The position numbers were made by a program, and so were the translations under genes. A stretch of DNA of 64,000 nt from Toxoplasma gondii ME49 (lineage: Eukaryota; Apicomplexa; Conoidasida; Eucoccidiorida; Sarcocystidae): positions 682,001-746,000 of the forward strand of contig NC_031475.1 in the NCBI RefSeq assembly GCF_000006565.2, read 5' to 3'. Numbering within the stretch: the stretch's first letter is position 1; each line of letters starts with the position of its first letter. The notes under the pieces were generated by a model, which saw only the letters and a program-made list of their open reading frames with translations, made no database searches and was not told where the DNA came from. Positions 1 to 10,431 of this stretch are shown here, piece after piece.

Positions 1-2
1 AG

Positions 3-682
3 AGACCCCGGAAGATGCGAAACGGCATGTGAGTGCTGCCGATGATCGCCCACGGCACATTTTGTTCGTTTAGCAGTATCCTGATGACAAGAAAATCAGA
101 ACTCAGCGAAGCATTGCCTCAAACGTTCGAATGCGTAAGTGCAGCGTCCTGGGTGGAAGGCGGTGCTTCATTGCTGTCTAGACATCGAAGCGGGTAAAGT
201 TTCCCACTTGTGGAAGTTGCCCGCCAGCCTGAAGCAAAAACTGCTGTGCCCGCAGCTGTATCCTGTCAATTTGGAGAAACTGGACAACATACGATTTCGT
301 GTATTTACTTACTTTCTTAGCAATGAAGAGTGCAGTCCCACAGAGGGCATCTTTCATCCCGTGTGCAGAGAAGACCGCCTACTGGACCCTGATCTTCCCT
401 GCTTCGTAAGGTCCAGTATGAGCCTCAAGGCAGGGTGGCAAAAAGGGTTTTGTTGTCTTCGGCAAGTGCGTGTCTGCAACGCTTTGCAAGACAAATCCGC
501 GGGATGCTGGATTATGCGGAAGGCGGCGAAAGCGAAGGAATGCGTTAGTCTTCCATTTGATGAATACCTAAGCTGGCAGTGCATGTCTTCTCAGTAAACA
601 GGTTATTTCCAGTGTCCAGGTTACGGTCAATTCCACAAGGATGGTCGAGGATTCCCACATGTCATTGTTTTCACACGTGTGA
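3..682 (+). CDS. 3' part of an unrecognised cysteine-containing protein (enters from left edge)
   Basis: I do not recognise this protein. A chain of exons stays in frame across good splice signals: <3-28, 74-134, 256-405, 467-543 and 595-682, ending at TGA 680-682. A further 12-nt exon at 182-193 is possible and keeps the frame. Introns would be only 45-121 nt, like those of the neighbouring CPW-WPC gene. The longest exon (256-405) reads as a plausible folded segment with cysteines. The next exon adds several cysteines and a basic run with RRRKRR, and the last exon ends in a Ser/Val-rich tail. The start lies outside the window. The gene is convergent with the minus-strand gene beginning downstream. 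Support is frame continuity and splice sites only, so the model could be wrong in detail. Confidence 0.4.
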
Positions 683-1369
683 CGCTGGAGCAGGCGACAG
701 TGTGTATCGCTGCACCTTCCCGCGGCGCATATACATCTCGTAGCTACCTAAACAATAAGCAGGCATGCTTCGTTCCTGGTGCAGTACTATTAACTAGTGG
801 GACTGAATTCACAACTACACCCGAAACCACAGGAAGCATCGTCCCGAATAAACCGTGATATAGACCGGTGTGGTGTCAGAGCCATAAAGGCGTTCCCATT
901 TTAGAATACGATTGATACGTCTCCTAACGAGAACGCGGACGTTTTCTATCTCTTCTTCAGGCACCACCACCGCGGTGGAAGGAAATTTCACTCTTACAGG
1001 TGCGTTGACGCAGTCCCACCACGTCCGAGAGTTCTGACATGAGAGCAGGCCCATTTAGTGTGTAGCAGGGCATGTTTCCCCACGAGTGTTCACGCGACAA
1101 GAAAGCCACAACAGCCGCGTCAACAACTTCTGACCACGCAAACCGGCTCAGGAACACGACCTCCATTAAGTTCCCCTTCGTTAGTAGTCTCCATTTCCTG
1201 TGTCGTCGGTCTCTCTTGTCCCCCGTAGAATGGTGACGATTTTACGGCGACACTGTGTATGTTCACGTGAGCGGGAATTTTAGACGGAGCTGCCTTGCGC
1301 AGCCAGTTCCGAAATGGTATCCTGGAGAATAGAACATGGTGGCAGTACGTGCAGGTGCTACTATATGAC
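683..1369. other. Gap holding possible extra 3' exons on the minus strand
   Basis: Lies between two convergent genes. On the minus strand two stretches read well as protein. One is about 1150-1330 in the frame of NWLRK and later METTNEG. The other is about 815-1030 in the frame of VVVPEEEIENV, closed by a stop at 815. They could be further exons of the CPW-WPC gene (a GTTAGC donor sits just before its stop codon) or a separate small gene. I could not build a single consistent join. Confidence 0.3.
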
Positions 1370-3783
1370 CTAGCTAACCTCTATAGCCATTCGGAGCTGT
1401 GAATCGGTTGTTTGTTCTGTGAGTTCCCTCAGCTTCATGATGTACTTCTCAGTAAGCTCAGCCTCTCTCGCGGACATGTCCGGGGTTTTTGGTCGGGCCT
1501 TAGCAGAGTAGGGTGCCTGGTTGTCTCTTGAGGGAAGGTAAATAGTACCATTTGCTTCAAGGACATCCCCTGAATATTTTGTGCCGGAAGATCCAATGGG
1601 ACCTGTCCCGTTTAACGGACCGGCCCTGGCAATGTAATCCAAAAGGGTTTCAAGCTTAGGTGCCGCTGTGAGGGCATAGACTGGGAAGTAAGCCTGAGAA
1701 GACAGTAAACAAAAACTACAAGCTAAATAGGAGCAAACCGACCTTGCACGCTTGTTCCCATGCATTTTTCATATCCCGGTTGTAGCGTTTGAAGCTCGTT
1801 CGGGGGTCACAGGGGCCGTCGTATGTTTCTGGAGCCCGACAGATTCCAGTTTCCTTGGATTCGACCATCCACCCAGAGGGGCATGTAGCGCTGTAGTTTC
1901 GCCTGACACCGTCCTTGCGAGGCCACTTAGCACCACATCGAAGGCTCTAAAACATAGCATTTATCAAGTAGTAGATTCCATGCGCGAGCCACTTCGCAAA
2001 GCGTACATAGCGGTATTTCTGATCATCTGAAAAGCCTTCGAACGACTGCATCTTCTGGCATGGACTGTCATAGTTCTTGGGTGCGTGACACTCAAGGTAC
2101 TGGTGACAAACGAAGACGAATCATTACGTGAGCTCCCCTGTGGAGATGCAGTTGACCCTCACTCTCTCAGACAATCGAGTCCAACCCAGCGGACAGGGGC
2201 GGCTGAAGTCGTAATCGGACTTCGTGTTTGCGGGCCAAGCCACTTTGCACATGCTGGCGAATGCTGCCTTGTTCCCACGAGTCATTGTTCCTGCAAGGGT
2301 TGATGGACGTTTTTTTTCTTTCTGTTCACTCATATCTTCTAACCAAGTTCGTGAATGGCGGCACAGGGACCGAGGTATGAACGCGGTGCCTCACAAGTGA
2401 CACCATCATCTACGTTATCAAGGGAAATAAAGCAATATAGGAGCCGTAAATGCCACCGATTAACGAAAGCTTTTACCTTTCTCGATCCATCCGACAGGGC
2501 ATATTTGTGCCTCAAAATCGAAGTTGGATGCTCTACACGGCCAGGATACGGAGCAACTCTGCAAAAACATGGCCGACAGTGACGGACAGAAAGCACAGCT
2601 GCATCTTACTTGAGACCTGATAAATATTTGTTTTGTCGCTTGCACAATGAAGTTGCCCGGGACGTCCTGAGGCTTACCATTTTCTTTTCGAAGGTTCATC
2701 GTAGTGACGGAAGTCCTTTTGTCGAACACAGCTAAGGAATCGGCTACATTTTGAACGAGCTCAGTACAATATAGCGCTGGCAGCTTACTCTCCTTTGTAT
2801 GTATGAGGCGCCGAACACTGCCCATCAGCATTGGCCCACCCTTGTGGACACAAGAAACTTCACACTAACTCACATCCACGTATTGATTGCAACTGGAATC
2901 TAATATCCAACCTGTATTCTTGACTACATGCCTCTCGACATGGCCCTGACATCCTCCCGTTCATTGGCTAACAGTCGAGTTGCTTCAGATGCTATAGTCT
3001 TACAGTTCGCTCCACATCGGGCAGCAAATGCTCGTTTGTCCATAGGCGTGGCGTCTAATAATCTGCTTTTAGCCACAGGTCACAGATGGAAAATTGTCTC
3101 CGTTTTCCTCACTCTCCAAATCCTGCGTCTTATCACAGTTGCCTGAGTGGATCATTAGCCTGCTCTCTCTCTCTAGTATTGATGCCTTGGGACTCGCCTG
3201 CGTAACTTGGCAATGCCTAAGGACAAAGTTGTCTTGTGACCTCTCAGAACATTTTCGCGCGTGCTCCTTGCCTTGCAACTTTTTCCGTCTCCAGTGTCGT
3301 AAAAGTCATCTGGGCCTGGGGAAGAGAATGCCTGTCATGCCAGCATCATCCAAGTGGCTCTCTTACACAGCAGCGAATAGTCTCGAGCCGAACACCCTTC
3401 GCCATCAGGATTCGGGAGCAACATAGTTCTGGCCGCTGCTTCCGTTTGCGCTTCAACCTTTTGGCTGATCACTAGCACGACAGTAAGATCCACGAGTAGG
3501 ATTCGGAGGTCACACGGAACTACTCACACGATGGAGGTACGTTGTAAATTATTCGCAGGGCTGCATCAGTGAGTTCCTGGGTGAACTGCGACTGATTCGA
3601 TTCTCTAGTTGGATCGTCCAGAAACCGGCTGAAGGCGTTGAGGAGGCGACCTGTAGTGGCATCCAAGCTGTGCACCTCAAGAGGCCAGTGAGATTCGACC
3701 GGATTTGCAGTTCCCACAGTACCAGAAAAAGCGACCCTGCCGATGATCCCGAAGAATAGATAGGACACTGGACATCGCGCCAT
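1370..3783 (-). CDS. CPW-WPC repeat protein, 14 exons
   Basis: CPW-WPC proteins are secreted, cysteine-rich apicomplexan proteins; Plasmodium members are made in zygotes and ookinetes. Exons (minus strand): 3783-3528, 3471-3367, 3315-3241, 3054-3004, 2945-2912, 2857-2789, 2731-2678, 2616-2610, 2558-2477, 2409-2344, 2290-2163, 2090-2007, 1946-1743, 1693-1370. Together they give 512 residues with every junction in phase. The chosen ATG (3783) gives a signal-peptide-like start (MARCP then a hydrophobic run); two upstream in-frame ATGs exist. Residues about 119-405 hold five tandem units of CPxGW, CxAPxxY, GPC and CxxxWP, for example CPQGW..CSAPHTY, CPVGW..CEAP..YLGPC and CPSGW..CRAPETYDGPC. Unit 1 is divergent in its middle. 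The C-terminal 107 residues carry no repeat. Introns are very short (49-72 nt, one of 186). The first intron and the C-terminus are least certain. Confidence 0.85.
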
Positions 3784-5100
3784 TGTTTTGACAAACGTGG
3801 AATAGGCAGTGAATCCACTCGAACGCTGGAGGTTATTCACAAGCATCTGGGAGCAAGGAAACCGTGGCGAAGCTGACCCCGCGAACTTGAACATGCCGCG
3901 TACCTTCAACTGTACTGACACTCAGAGAGCTGGACACAGAGTATCGGAACGTAGTCAACAGGGGGATCTGAAAGTGTGGATAGCACCAAAAGAAGTTAAT
4001 CAGTGCCTACTTCTGTCTAAGCACGGCCAGGGACTTAAGTGCGAGTATAATGCTCCGTGTGCCAGCGCAAGGTCCCCGTGCGGGGTGTGTTGCATGGCAG
4101 ATTTGTGTTTAGTGTGGAAACACGAAAGTTTGTTTTATATGCTTTGGCTTGGTTGCTCCATAAACGAGTTGCTCTCCAGAACCTAACCGACTGCGGACGC
4201 AGTCAATTATTGTCGGACGGCGATACGAGTCAATGCATGCGTGGAACACTGGAAATTTGTGCACATATACAACAGTTGACTACTGAAAATTCATGGAAAC
4301 ATTTTCAAACGACATTTTTTCCACAGTGCAGGAGCTGCTACGAGTGACACTGTCATATATCTTTTCGTGGAGCGAGACTGAGACTTCTTCGACAGGAATA
4401 GCGAGGGATACCACATACTAAAATTTCGACCGTAAAATAAAGTGAGGCGGAACTGCATAACATTGACGGCTTTGGAGAGACTCCAATTGTTAATAGTGCT
4501 CCTTGGCAACCAGACGGAACGTGACTGCTGGACAAGTCGATGGTGAAGTTTAGTCTCACACAGCCGACTACACGCGACCAGTCCTAACCGTACTCGGGTG
4601 AATTGGTCTACGAACTGTGTTAGCCTGTGCCAGGTAGTCCTGAGTCGACTACAATGGCCTCTTTTGTGTGTCTGTGTAGTTTTATATCACTTGAAATTGG
4701 GCAGCGGAACCGGAAATCAACCGGCACGGAGAGGGTGTCTGGCTGGTGCCCCGAATGGAAACGAGCTTATATTGTCAGGCTGCAATAAATCAGTTCTGAC
4801 GTGACTTATTCTGCATAAGACACAGCTATGCGGACCTTTTCGGTGCCGTGGCATGACAAGAAATTACCAAAAGCTTTTGTATGACTTCAGCTATCAGTTA
4901 CATAGCGGTACTGCTGTCCGATCTTGCGTGCAGAGTTGCATGCACAAGCACGGTAGTTGTGACCTAGCAGACAGGTGTAGGTATGATTGGGTGTTCAAAG
5001 GTATGCACACCCATCTTTCCCTTGTCTACGTTTTAGTGGAAGGTGGTACGCCTTTTGAGGGTTCACCGCTTTATTAATACATCTGTCTTGCTGTTTTTAG
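3784..5100. other. Divergent intergenic region
   Basis: Separates the CPW-WPC gene (-) from the first visible exon of the MerC-domain gene (+). It should hold both promoters and perhaps an undetected 5' exon of the MerC gene. I found no supported coding exon. Confidence 0.4.
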
Positions 5101-6767
5101 TCACACCTGTGCCGTAGCACCCGACCCTGTCGTCGGGGTAGCGAAAACACACTCGCAGCCTGCAAAGCGTGTTGCCGCGGCGGTTCAAGTCAAGAGCATC
5201 TTTCCAGAATCTACCTACTCTGATGCCGTTACAGCAGACATATGTCATAAGGCGAAGCCTCGGCAAGTCACGAGAGAATATCGGACAGGTCCAGCAACTG
5301 CGGCAGCATGGCGGCGGTGAGCTGAGTGTACATACGACTTGCGCCGGGACCACGCAGAACAGCAACGAACGACCACGTGTTCTGTCGCTTCTCAGGCAGT
5401 CACACATAACTGTTCTTGTTCCTCTGTGCATGCTTGTGTGTGTGAAGTGATATGGGGCACTCCTTTTTTTTCCGATACAGGCCATATTACGGCTTACCAT
5501 CTTCAAGACTACGAATGGCGAATTTAGTTCCGCTCTAACCCAGTTGCATGCGAGAAAACCTAATCACAGAGTTTCAGACAAAAACCAACTTGGCACCAAC
5601 CTGGGATGGCACTTGTACCAGGATCTACACAGCGTGGGTCTACTTTCTTGTCTTCTGTGTCGCGATTTTTTTTGCGTTATGCAGGTGTGGCGGGCCGTCC
5701 AGTTCGTGAGCAGGTAAGCTGCGTAGTTGCCCCTTGCCTCTGCTCCTCAGCCTTGTGAACAAAGTGAAGTGAGGGATCATCGCTATACTAGCATCAAGTC
5801 GATACAGCGTAACTACCTTTGTTGCCAGTCGCTCTCTGATGGCCGCGTTGTCACCTGTGAGCGCCGTCAACGGGGCGTTTTTGTCGTTCCCTTTTCTTGA
5901 TTTGAACATCAGCTGGAGCCTGAGCGATTGGAGCTCGTTTGCTGCAGTGCTCTGTGCGATTGACTGCACCGTCCTACCGGCTCTTGTGGCGGTACTGCCA
6001 GTCCTTGGCCTTATTGGTGACGCAGAAGGTGCTCACGAACAACTTCATCATTACTCACATCTGGTAAGCCGCTTGGACACGCACGCGCATATGAGCAAAA
6101 CCACTTTTACCAGCGAATTCCTCAGGGAATAAATTGAAGTGATATTGTTTCGTCTACAGCGGCATTATTCCCAGTTGTGGAGCCATATATTCTGTTTTTA
6201 CCGGTAAGAGCTATCTCGAGAAGTCCACTGCTGCCAGCCTGTTTTGGTCCAGTGGCAGCAATGCGATGCGGGCGTTGTTTAGACTTCGATGCACGAAAAT
6301 GAATTGCCTAATTATTGATCGGGTTTGAGATCCTTTGCTGCCCATAAACGTTGATGAGTTTTCTCAGTGGTTCTACTGTCTCCGCATTTCTGCGTTGTTC
6401 CCTTTTCTAGGCAGCGTTCTACGTCGTTCTGCCCCTAGGTCTCATCACACTCGTGATTAACTATACGCAGCATCGACGACCACATCTTCTTCTTTGGGGA
6501 CTGCTCGGTCTCTCGATTGTTTTCGTTGCACACTCGCACCACAGGGTCCCCCTGCCCCACTGGCTACATGAAATCGTCCATCACCACACCGCAGTCGGCG
6601 TACTGGGATCGGCTGTATTGATTTCCAGTAACTTTTTCTCCCACAGAGCCATCCACGGCCACGGCGCTGCAGGCTCACATACTTGCTGCGAAATGAAGGG
6701 CCGCTGCCATGCAGTGAACGGAGACAGACACGATGTTGGTGTAGCTTCACAAGCGAAAGTGAACTGA
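5101..6767 (+). CDS. MerC-domain membrane protein (mercury-transport family)
   Basis: MerC is a four-helix inner-membrane protein first known from bacterial mer operons, where it moves Hg(II). Relatives occur in algae and other protists, with role unproven. Exons with matching phases are 5101-5316, 5481-5526, 5685-5713, 5829-6063 and 6411-6767. The MerC fold lies in the last two exons. It shows SDWSSFAAVLCAIDC, which parallels the family's helix-1 cysteine motif with D where H is usual, then a hydrophobic helix to GLIGD. After the intron come three more hydrophobic segments: VVLPLGLITLVI, the LLLWGLLGLSIVFV helix, and a His-rich stretch before GVLGSAVLISSN. The N-terminal exons encode about 95 residues outside the family, rich in Ala, Thr and Lys. 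No clear start codon was found, so an upstream exon is likely. The 348-nt last intron and the domain assignment are solid; the short exons at 5481 and 5685 are less so. Confidence 0.75.
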
Positions 6768-9700
6768 GGTCTGGCATAACCAGGGAGAGACTGCAGCGGA
6801 ACGGAACTCTTCCGCGGGATGCCTGCAGCTGAGGTGTACAGTTTAACATCCACTGTAACAGGGTTTTCTTATGGAATCAAAAGTGTGTTGACGCTTGGAG
6901 GACACACTGTCAACGTGGTTAAGTAAACTGGTAGCCAGCAGGATTTTCCATGCCGCGTGTTCATAAATCAGTTCTGAAGGTTCATCTGTGGAGGCAGCAG
7001 ATTTCAGTTATAAGACTGATGTAGTATTTACTCCTTTTGTGAATGAATGCGACTTGCTTCCTGCTTGCCTTGCATGCCGGTTTACTGTTTCCTGGTATTT
7101 GACTGTTTGTATGATATAACTCTGAGTGTTCCCCCTCCGTCTTCATGCCACGTTCACGGCTCGCAGGCTCGGTGCCATGTGGCCAGTGTCAACGGCACGG
7201 CGTGACTGCCTGTAATGCGAGCGAACGAGCAGTTGGACAACCAACTATGTGCGGAAGTGTGGTGCTGCTGGCCTCTTGAAAGCTTATATTGAAGTTATTG
7301 AAAGCAATTCTGGTCATTTTCAAGCCGTCGCAATCACAACGAAAGGGAAGTGCCGTCTTCTGCAGTGTGATAGCGTGGTCGCACTGAGAGCGAATATGTC
7401 TGTTGCTTTTTCACTTAAAAGCAGCGCCCCACCATTAATCTTGCTCTGCTGCATCAGTACCAAAGCCGATGTTGTAGAATCACGCATGAACACTTCGTTT
7501 TCCAGCTGTGCTTCAACACTACTTCCACTCCGTCAGAAGCTTCAACTCTTGAAAAGCCACGTTTCAGGTGGCAGCGTCCAACACTTGCGGTCCGACCGAT
7601 TATTCTTTCTGTTCCCAATCCTTTTGAGTGCACCTGGCGCCCCGCTCCGAAAAACACTTGCCATGACCTACTCTTCAAAAATACTTCACGGACATGGTTT
7701 AATCGATCGCGGGTGGACGAAGACGATTGAACGGACGAGGCCTTTTCTGGTGTCCAATGAGGATGCCAGGCAACTCAACTGTCTGAATTGTTTAAACATA
7801 CTGCGACTAGTCACCGTTTGTCGACATTCCCGATCAATTTGACGTTGCTTTTTCTGGGTCTGAAGCGATCTTCAAGTTTCGATCGTTGCGGCTCGCCTAG
7901 ACCTGGAGGCTTTCCCGTCTGTGGTGCTATGTGTGTTTGTATACGAGTTCCCCTCGTCTGGTCCTCGCGATCAATAAGCCATCGCTGCTCTCCAGTCTGA
8001 CACCGGGCCACACAGCTATGGTACAGCTATCTGCATGCCTGCTGCGACAAACTGACATAATTCCTTCGTCAGTGTCAGGTTCCCTGCGGTCTGGGTGCAG
8101 AGTGGCTCGAGTGCGATGACGTCTTTGAATGCAGGGGTCCCAGAGGTGACTGGAAAACAAATCGTCGATCTGAGGCTTTGATGGTGGCGCGCTGCATTCA
8201 GGTCTTCGAGTCCGGTAAGCCTTATTTTTACTCCCCCGAGCGGAACCGGGGTCGTTTGCCGGACTTCAAGAACAGCGTGCATGCGTTCGTGCGTCCCGCC
8301 CCTAGGGCACCCGCGCTTTTCCGGAAACAACTCCACAGAGAGCCACAAGTGTCGACTGCTTTGCGCCCGCGCGAGAAAACGTGCCAATTCGAGCTTCATT
8401 GCGAGAATTATTCTGTTGACAGCGCTGTTCTGAATCAGCGGTCGTCTTGCCCTTCGGACTTTGATTCTGCTCCCAAGTGCTGCGTGCGGCGACCTCCCCA
8501 CATCCTGATTCCGGAAAGAGTGCCTCGTGGAAAGGCAGAACCACGAATGCTTCTCGTTTTTGTCTTCATTTAGTGGAACCACGATCGCAGGTTCTCGCTG
8601 CAAATTCCTCCAGGCGCAGACCGCCACTCTCGTTGCTTCTATGTCAAATGCCATGAACCGCGCGCGCGGTTTCGTCCCCGAAATGTACTTCCACACTCTC
8701 GTGAACTCCCGACCCCCCTAGCAGGACGCGGGTTCGTGTGACGCTGCGTTTTGTCGGTCCACTTGCTTTTTCGACAAAAATTCCTTCTGTGTCTTCAGTG
8801 CTGGCCGGTCCTCTGAGACGCAGGTGACTCCCGTGGCCAAGTGGACCAGGGGTGCGGAGGAAGGGGAGGCGAGAAGGACATGCCAGAGATTCATTCTTGG
8901 GTGGAATATCGACACCCACGCCTGGCACCAACCCGCCGTTCTGTCGTTCCCCCGAGACGACGCGGAGCCCTTTCCGGGAGCCGGAGGAATGTTCCTTTCT
9001 ACTCTGTTAGTGCAGATTTCGCCTGTCTCGCGAGTCGGACTGTCCCCGGCGCGACCCCAGAGAAGCTTCCCGCCGTTTGCACGCGCGCGTGCCTCGACCG
9101 GAAGTTTTCTCAGAAGGGATATTATTGCTTGTGTACGCACTCTGGAACCTCCTGTGTGAGTTGCGTTCGGGGGTCCTTCACGTTCTGCCTGCAGATTGGA
9201 AACACAGACCCTCAAGATCTAAACCGTGGCGGGGGGGAGGGGCCGAGGCGCTCCTCCTTGTCAGTGCTTTTCAGGACTGCCGCCCTAGCCGCAGCTCAGG
9301 CGGTTTCTTCAATACACCGGCAAGCTTTGCCGTCCGCTCTTTGCTTCCTGGTTTTGTTGCTCTTTCGCTCCCCGCCGTGTGCGTCGCCAGGAGTTGTGCG
9401 GCTTGGCTGCTTCCCGCCCCGTCGCCATTTTGCGAGCGAAGGAAATCAGTGGAACCTGCGTGGTGAGGGCTGTGGCTGCTGCGAGCAGCCCGGCCGGCCC
9501 GCCACCGGGAGGGGCGCAAGTCCCTTGTAGAGGCCGCTGATCTTTTGGAGGAGAGAAACGTTCTCCGGAGTCACCTGAGTCTTCTAGGACTGTTAGTTCG
9601 ATAGTACCGGGGAGCTCGCGTGAGAGAGACAGGGAGCGACCTGGAAAGACGGAGATCGACCGTGCCGGAGCAAGAGAGGAGAAAGCAGGGCAACGCGACG

Positions 9701-10431
9701 GACTGCAGCCTTTCTCGTAGCTTCTGAACTCTGGTGTTGGTGCAGAGGGTTGACTTTTTGGGAAGGAACCGGAGAGTTGGGGGCTGTTCTGACCAAAGCG
9801 CCGCGTCTTCGGTGGAACAGGGAATTCACCCAGGCTTTGGGTTTACGCAAGAAGTTTGTTTCTGTAGTGCGGGCAGCCAGAGGTCTCGGTTTCGGGCCAG
9901 TCGCATGCGCAGCATAGTACCGTCAAGAACTCGGAGTCGTTTTTACACGAGAAGGCGTTTTTTGTACACGGCCTTTTTCATAGGGTGGAGTTGACATTCA
10001 CCGAAGCAATTCTTGAACTTAATCTCGGAGAAGATTCAAGGGTACTCGCGAAGCCAAAACGCGTGTGTTCACATACTCTGAAACTCCTGACCACGGTTTT
10101 CCCTTCCTTTGCACAGACTCATCCATTCTGTCCTGGCAGGGACACTGTCAACAACGCTGATCCTTTGATTCGACAGGACACCGAGGAACGCAACTCTGGT
10201 GACAGTGAGACGAGACCACAGACCTTGTCCAGGGAATCCGAATTGAACTTTTGCCCTGAACTTGCGCGGACTCAACAGGTCGAGTTTGAGGAATCGGCGA
10301 GCGCTGAGAGTTCCGGTACCCTCCAGTTGTACATGCACCTCGCGCCTGGGGGTTGGCGCGCGCATCTCGTTTAAACAATTGGATCGGGTTGTCTGTCGAG
10401 TTGCGCCCCGTTTTTGCAACGTCGCCTCGCG
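6768..10431. other. 3' flank of MerC gene and long 5' leader region of the transporter gene
   Basis: No gene is supported here. An open frame at 7249-7842 (+, 197 codons, no good ATG context) and one on the minus strand at 8016-8696 lack family features. From about 8.2 kb the sequence becomes GC-rich with pyrimidine tracts. This fits the long promoter and 5' untranslated region usual in T. gondii for the gene starting at 10432. Confidence 0.4.

Noticed and set aside
7249..7842. 197-codon plus-strand frame.
   Set aside because: No ATG at its start, no recognisable domain, no splice partners; about the size expected by chance somewhere in 64 kb.
8016..8696. 226-codon minus-strand frame.
   Set aside because: No convincing start or domain and it lies in the GC-rich leader side of the transporter gene.
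10414..10431. Transporter start 18 nt upstream of 10432.
   Set aside because: The codon at 10414 is TTG; a nuclear eukaryotic gene should use the ATG at 10432, which has a good context.
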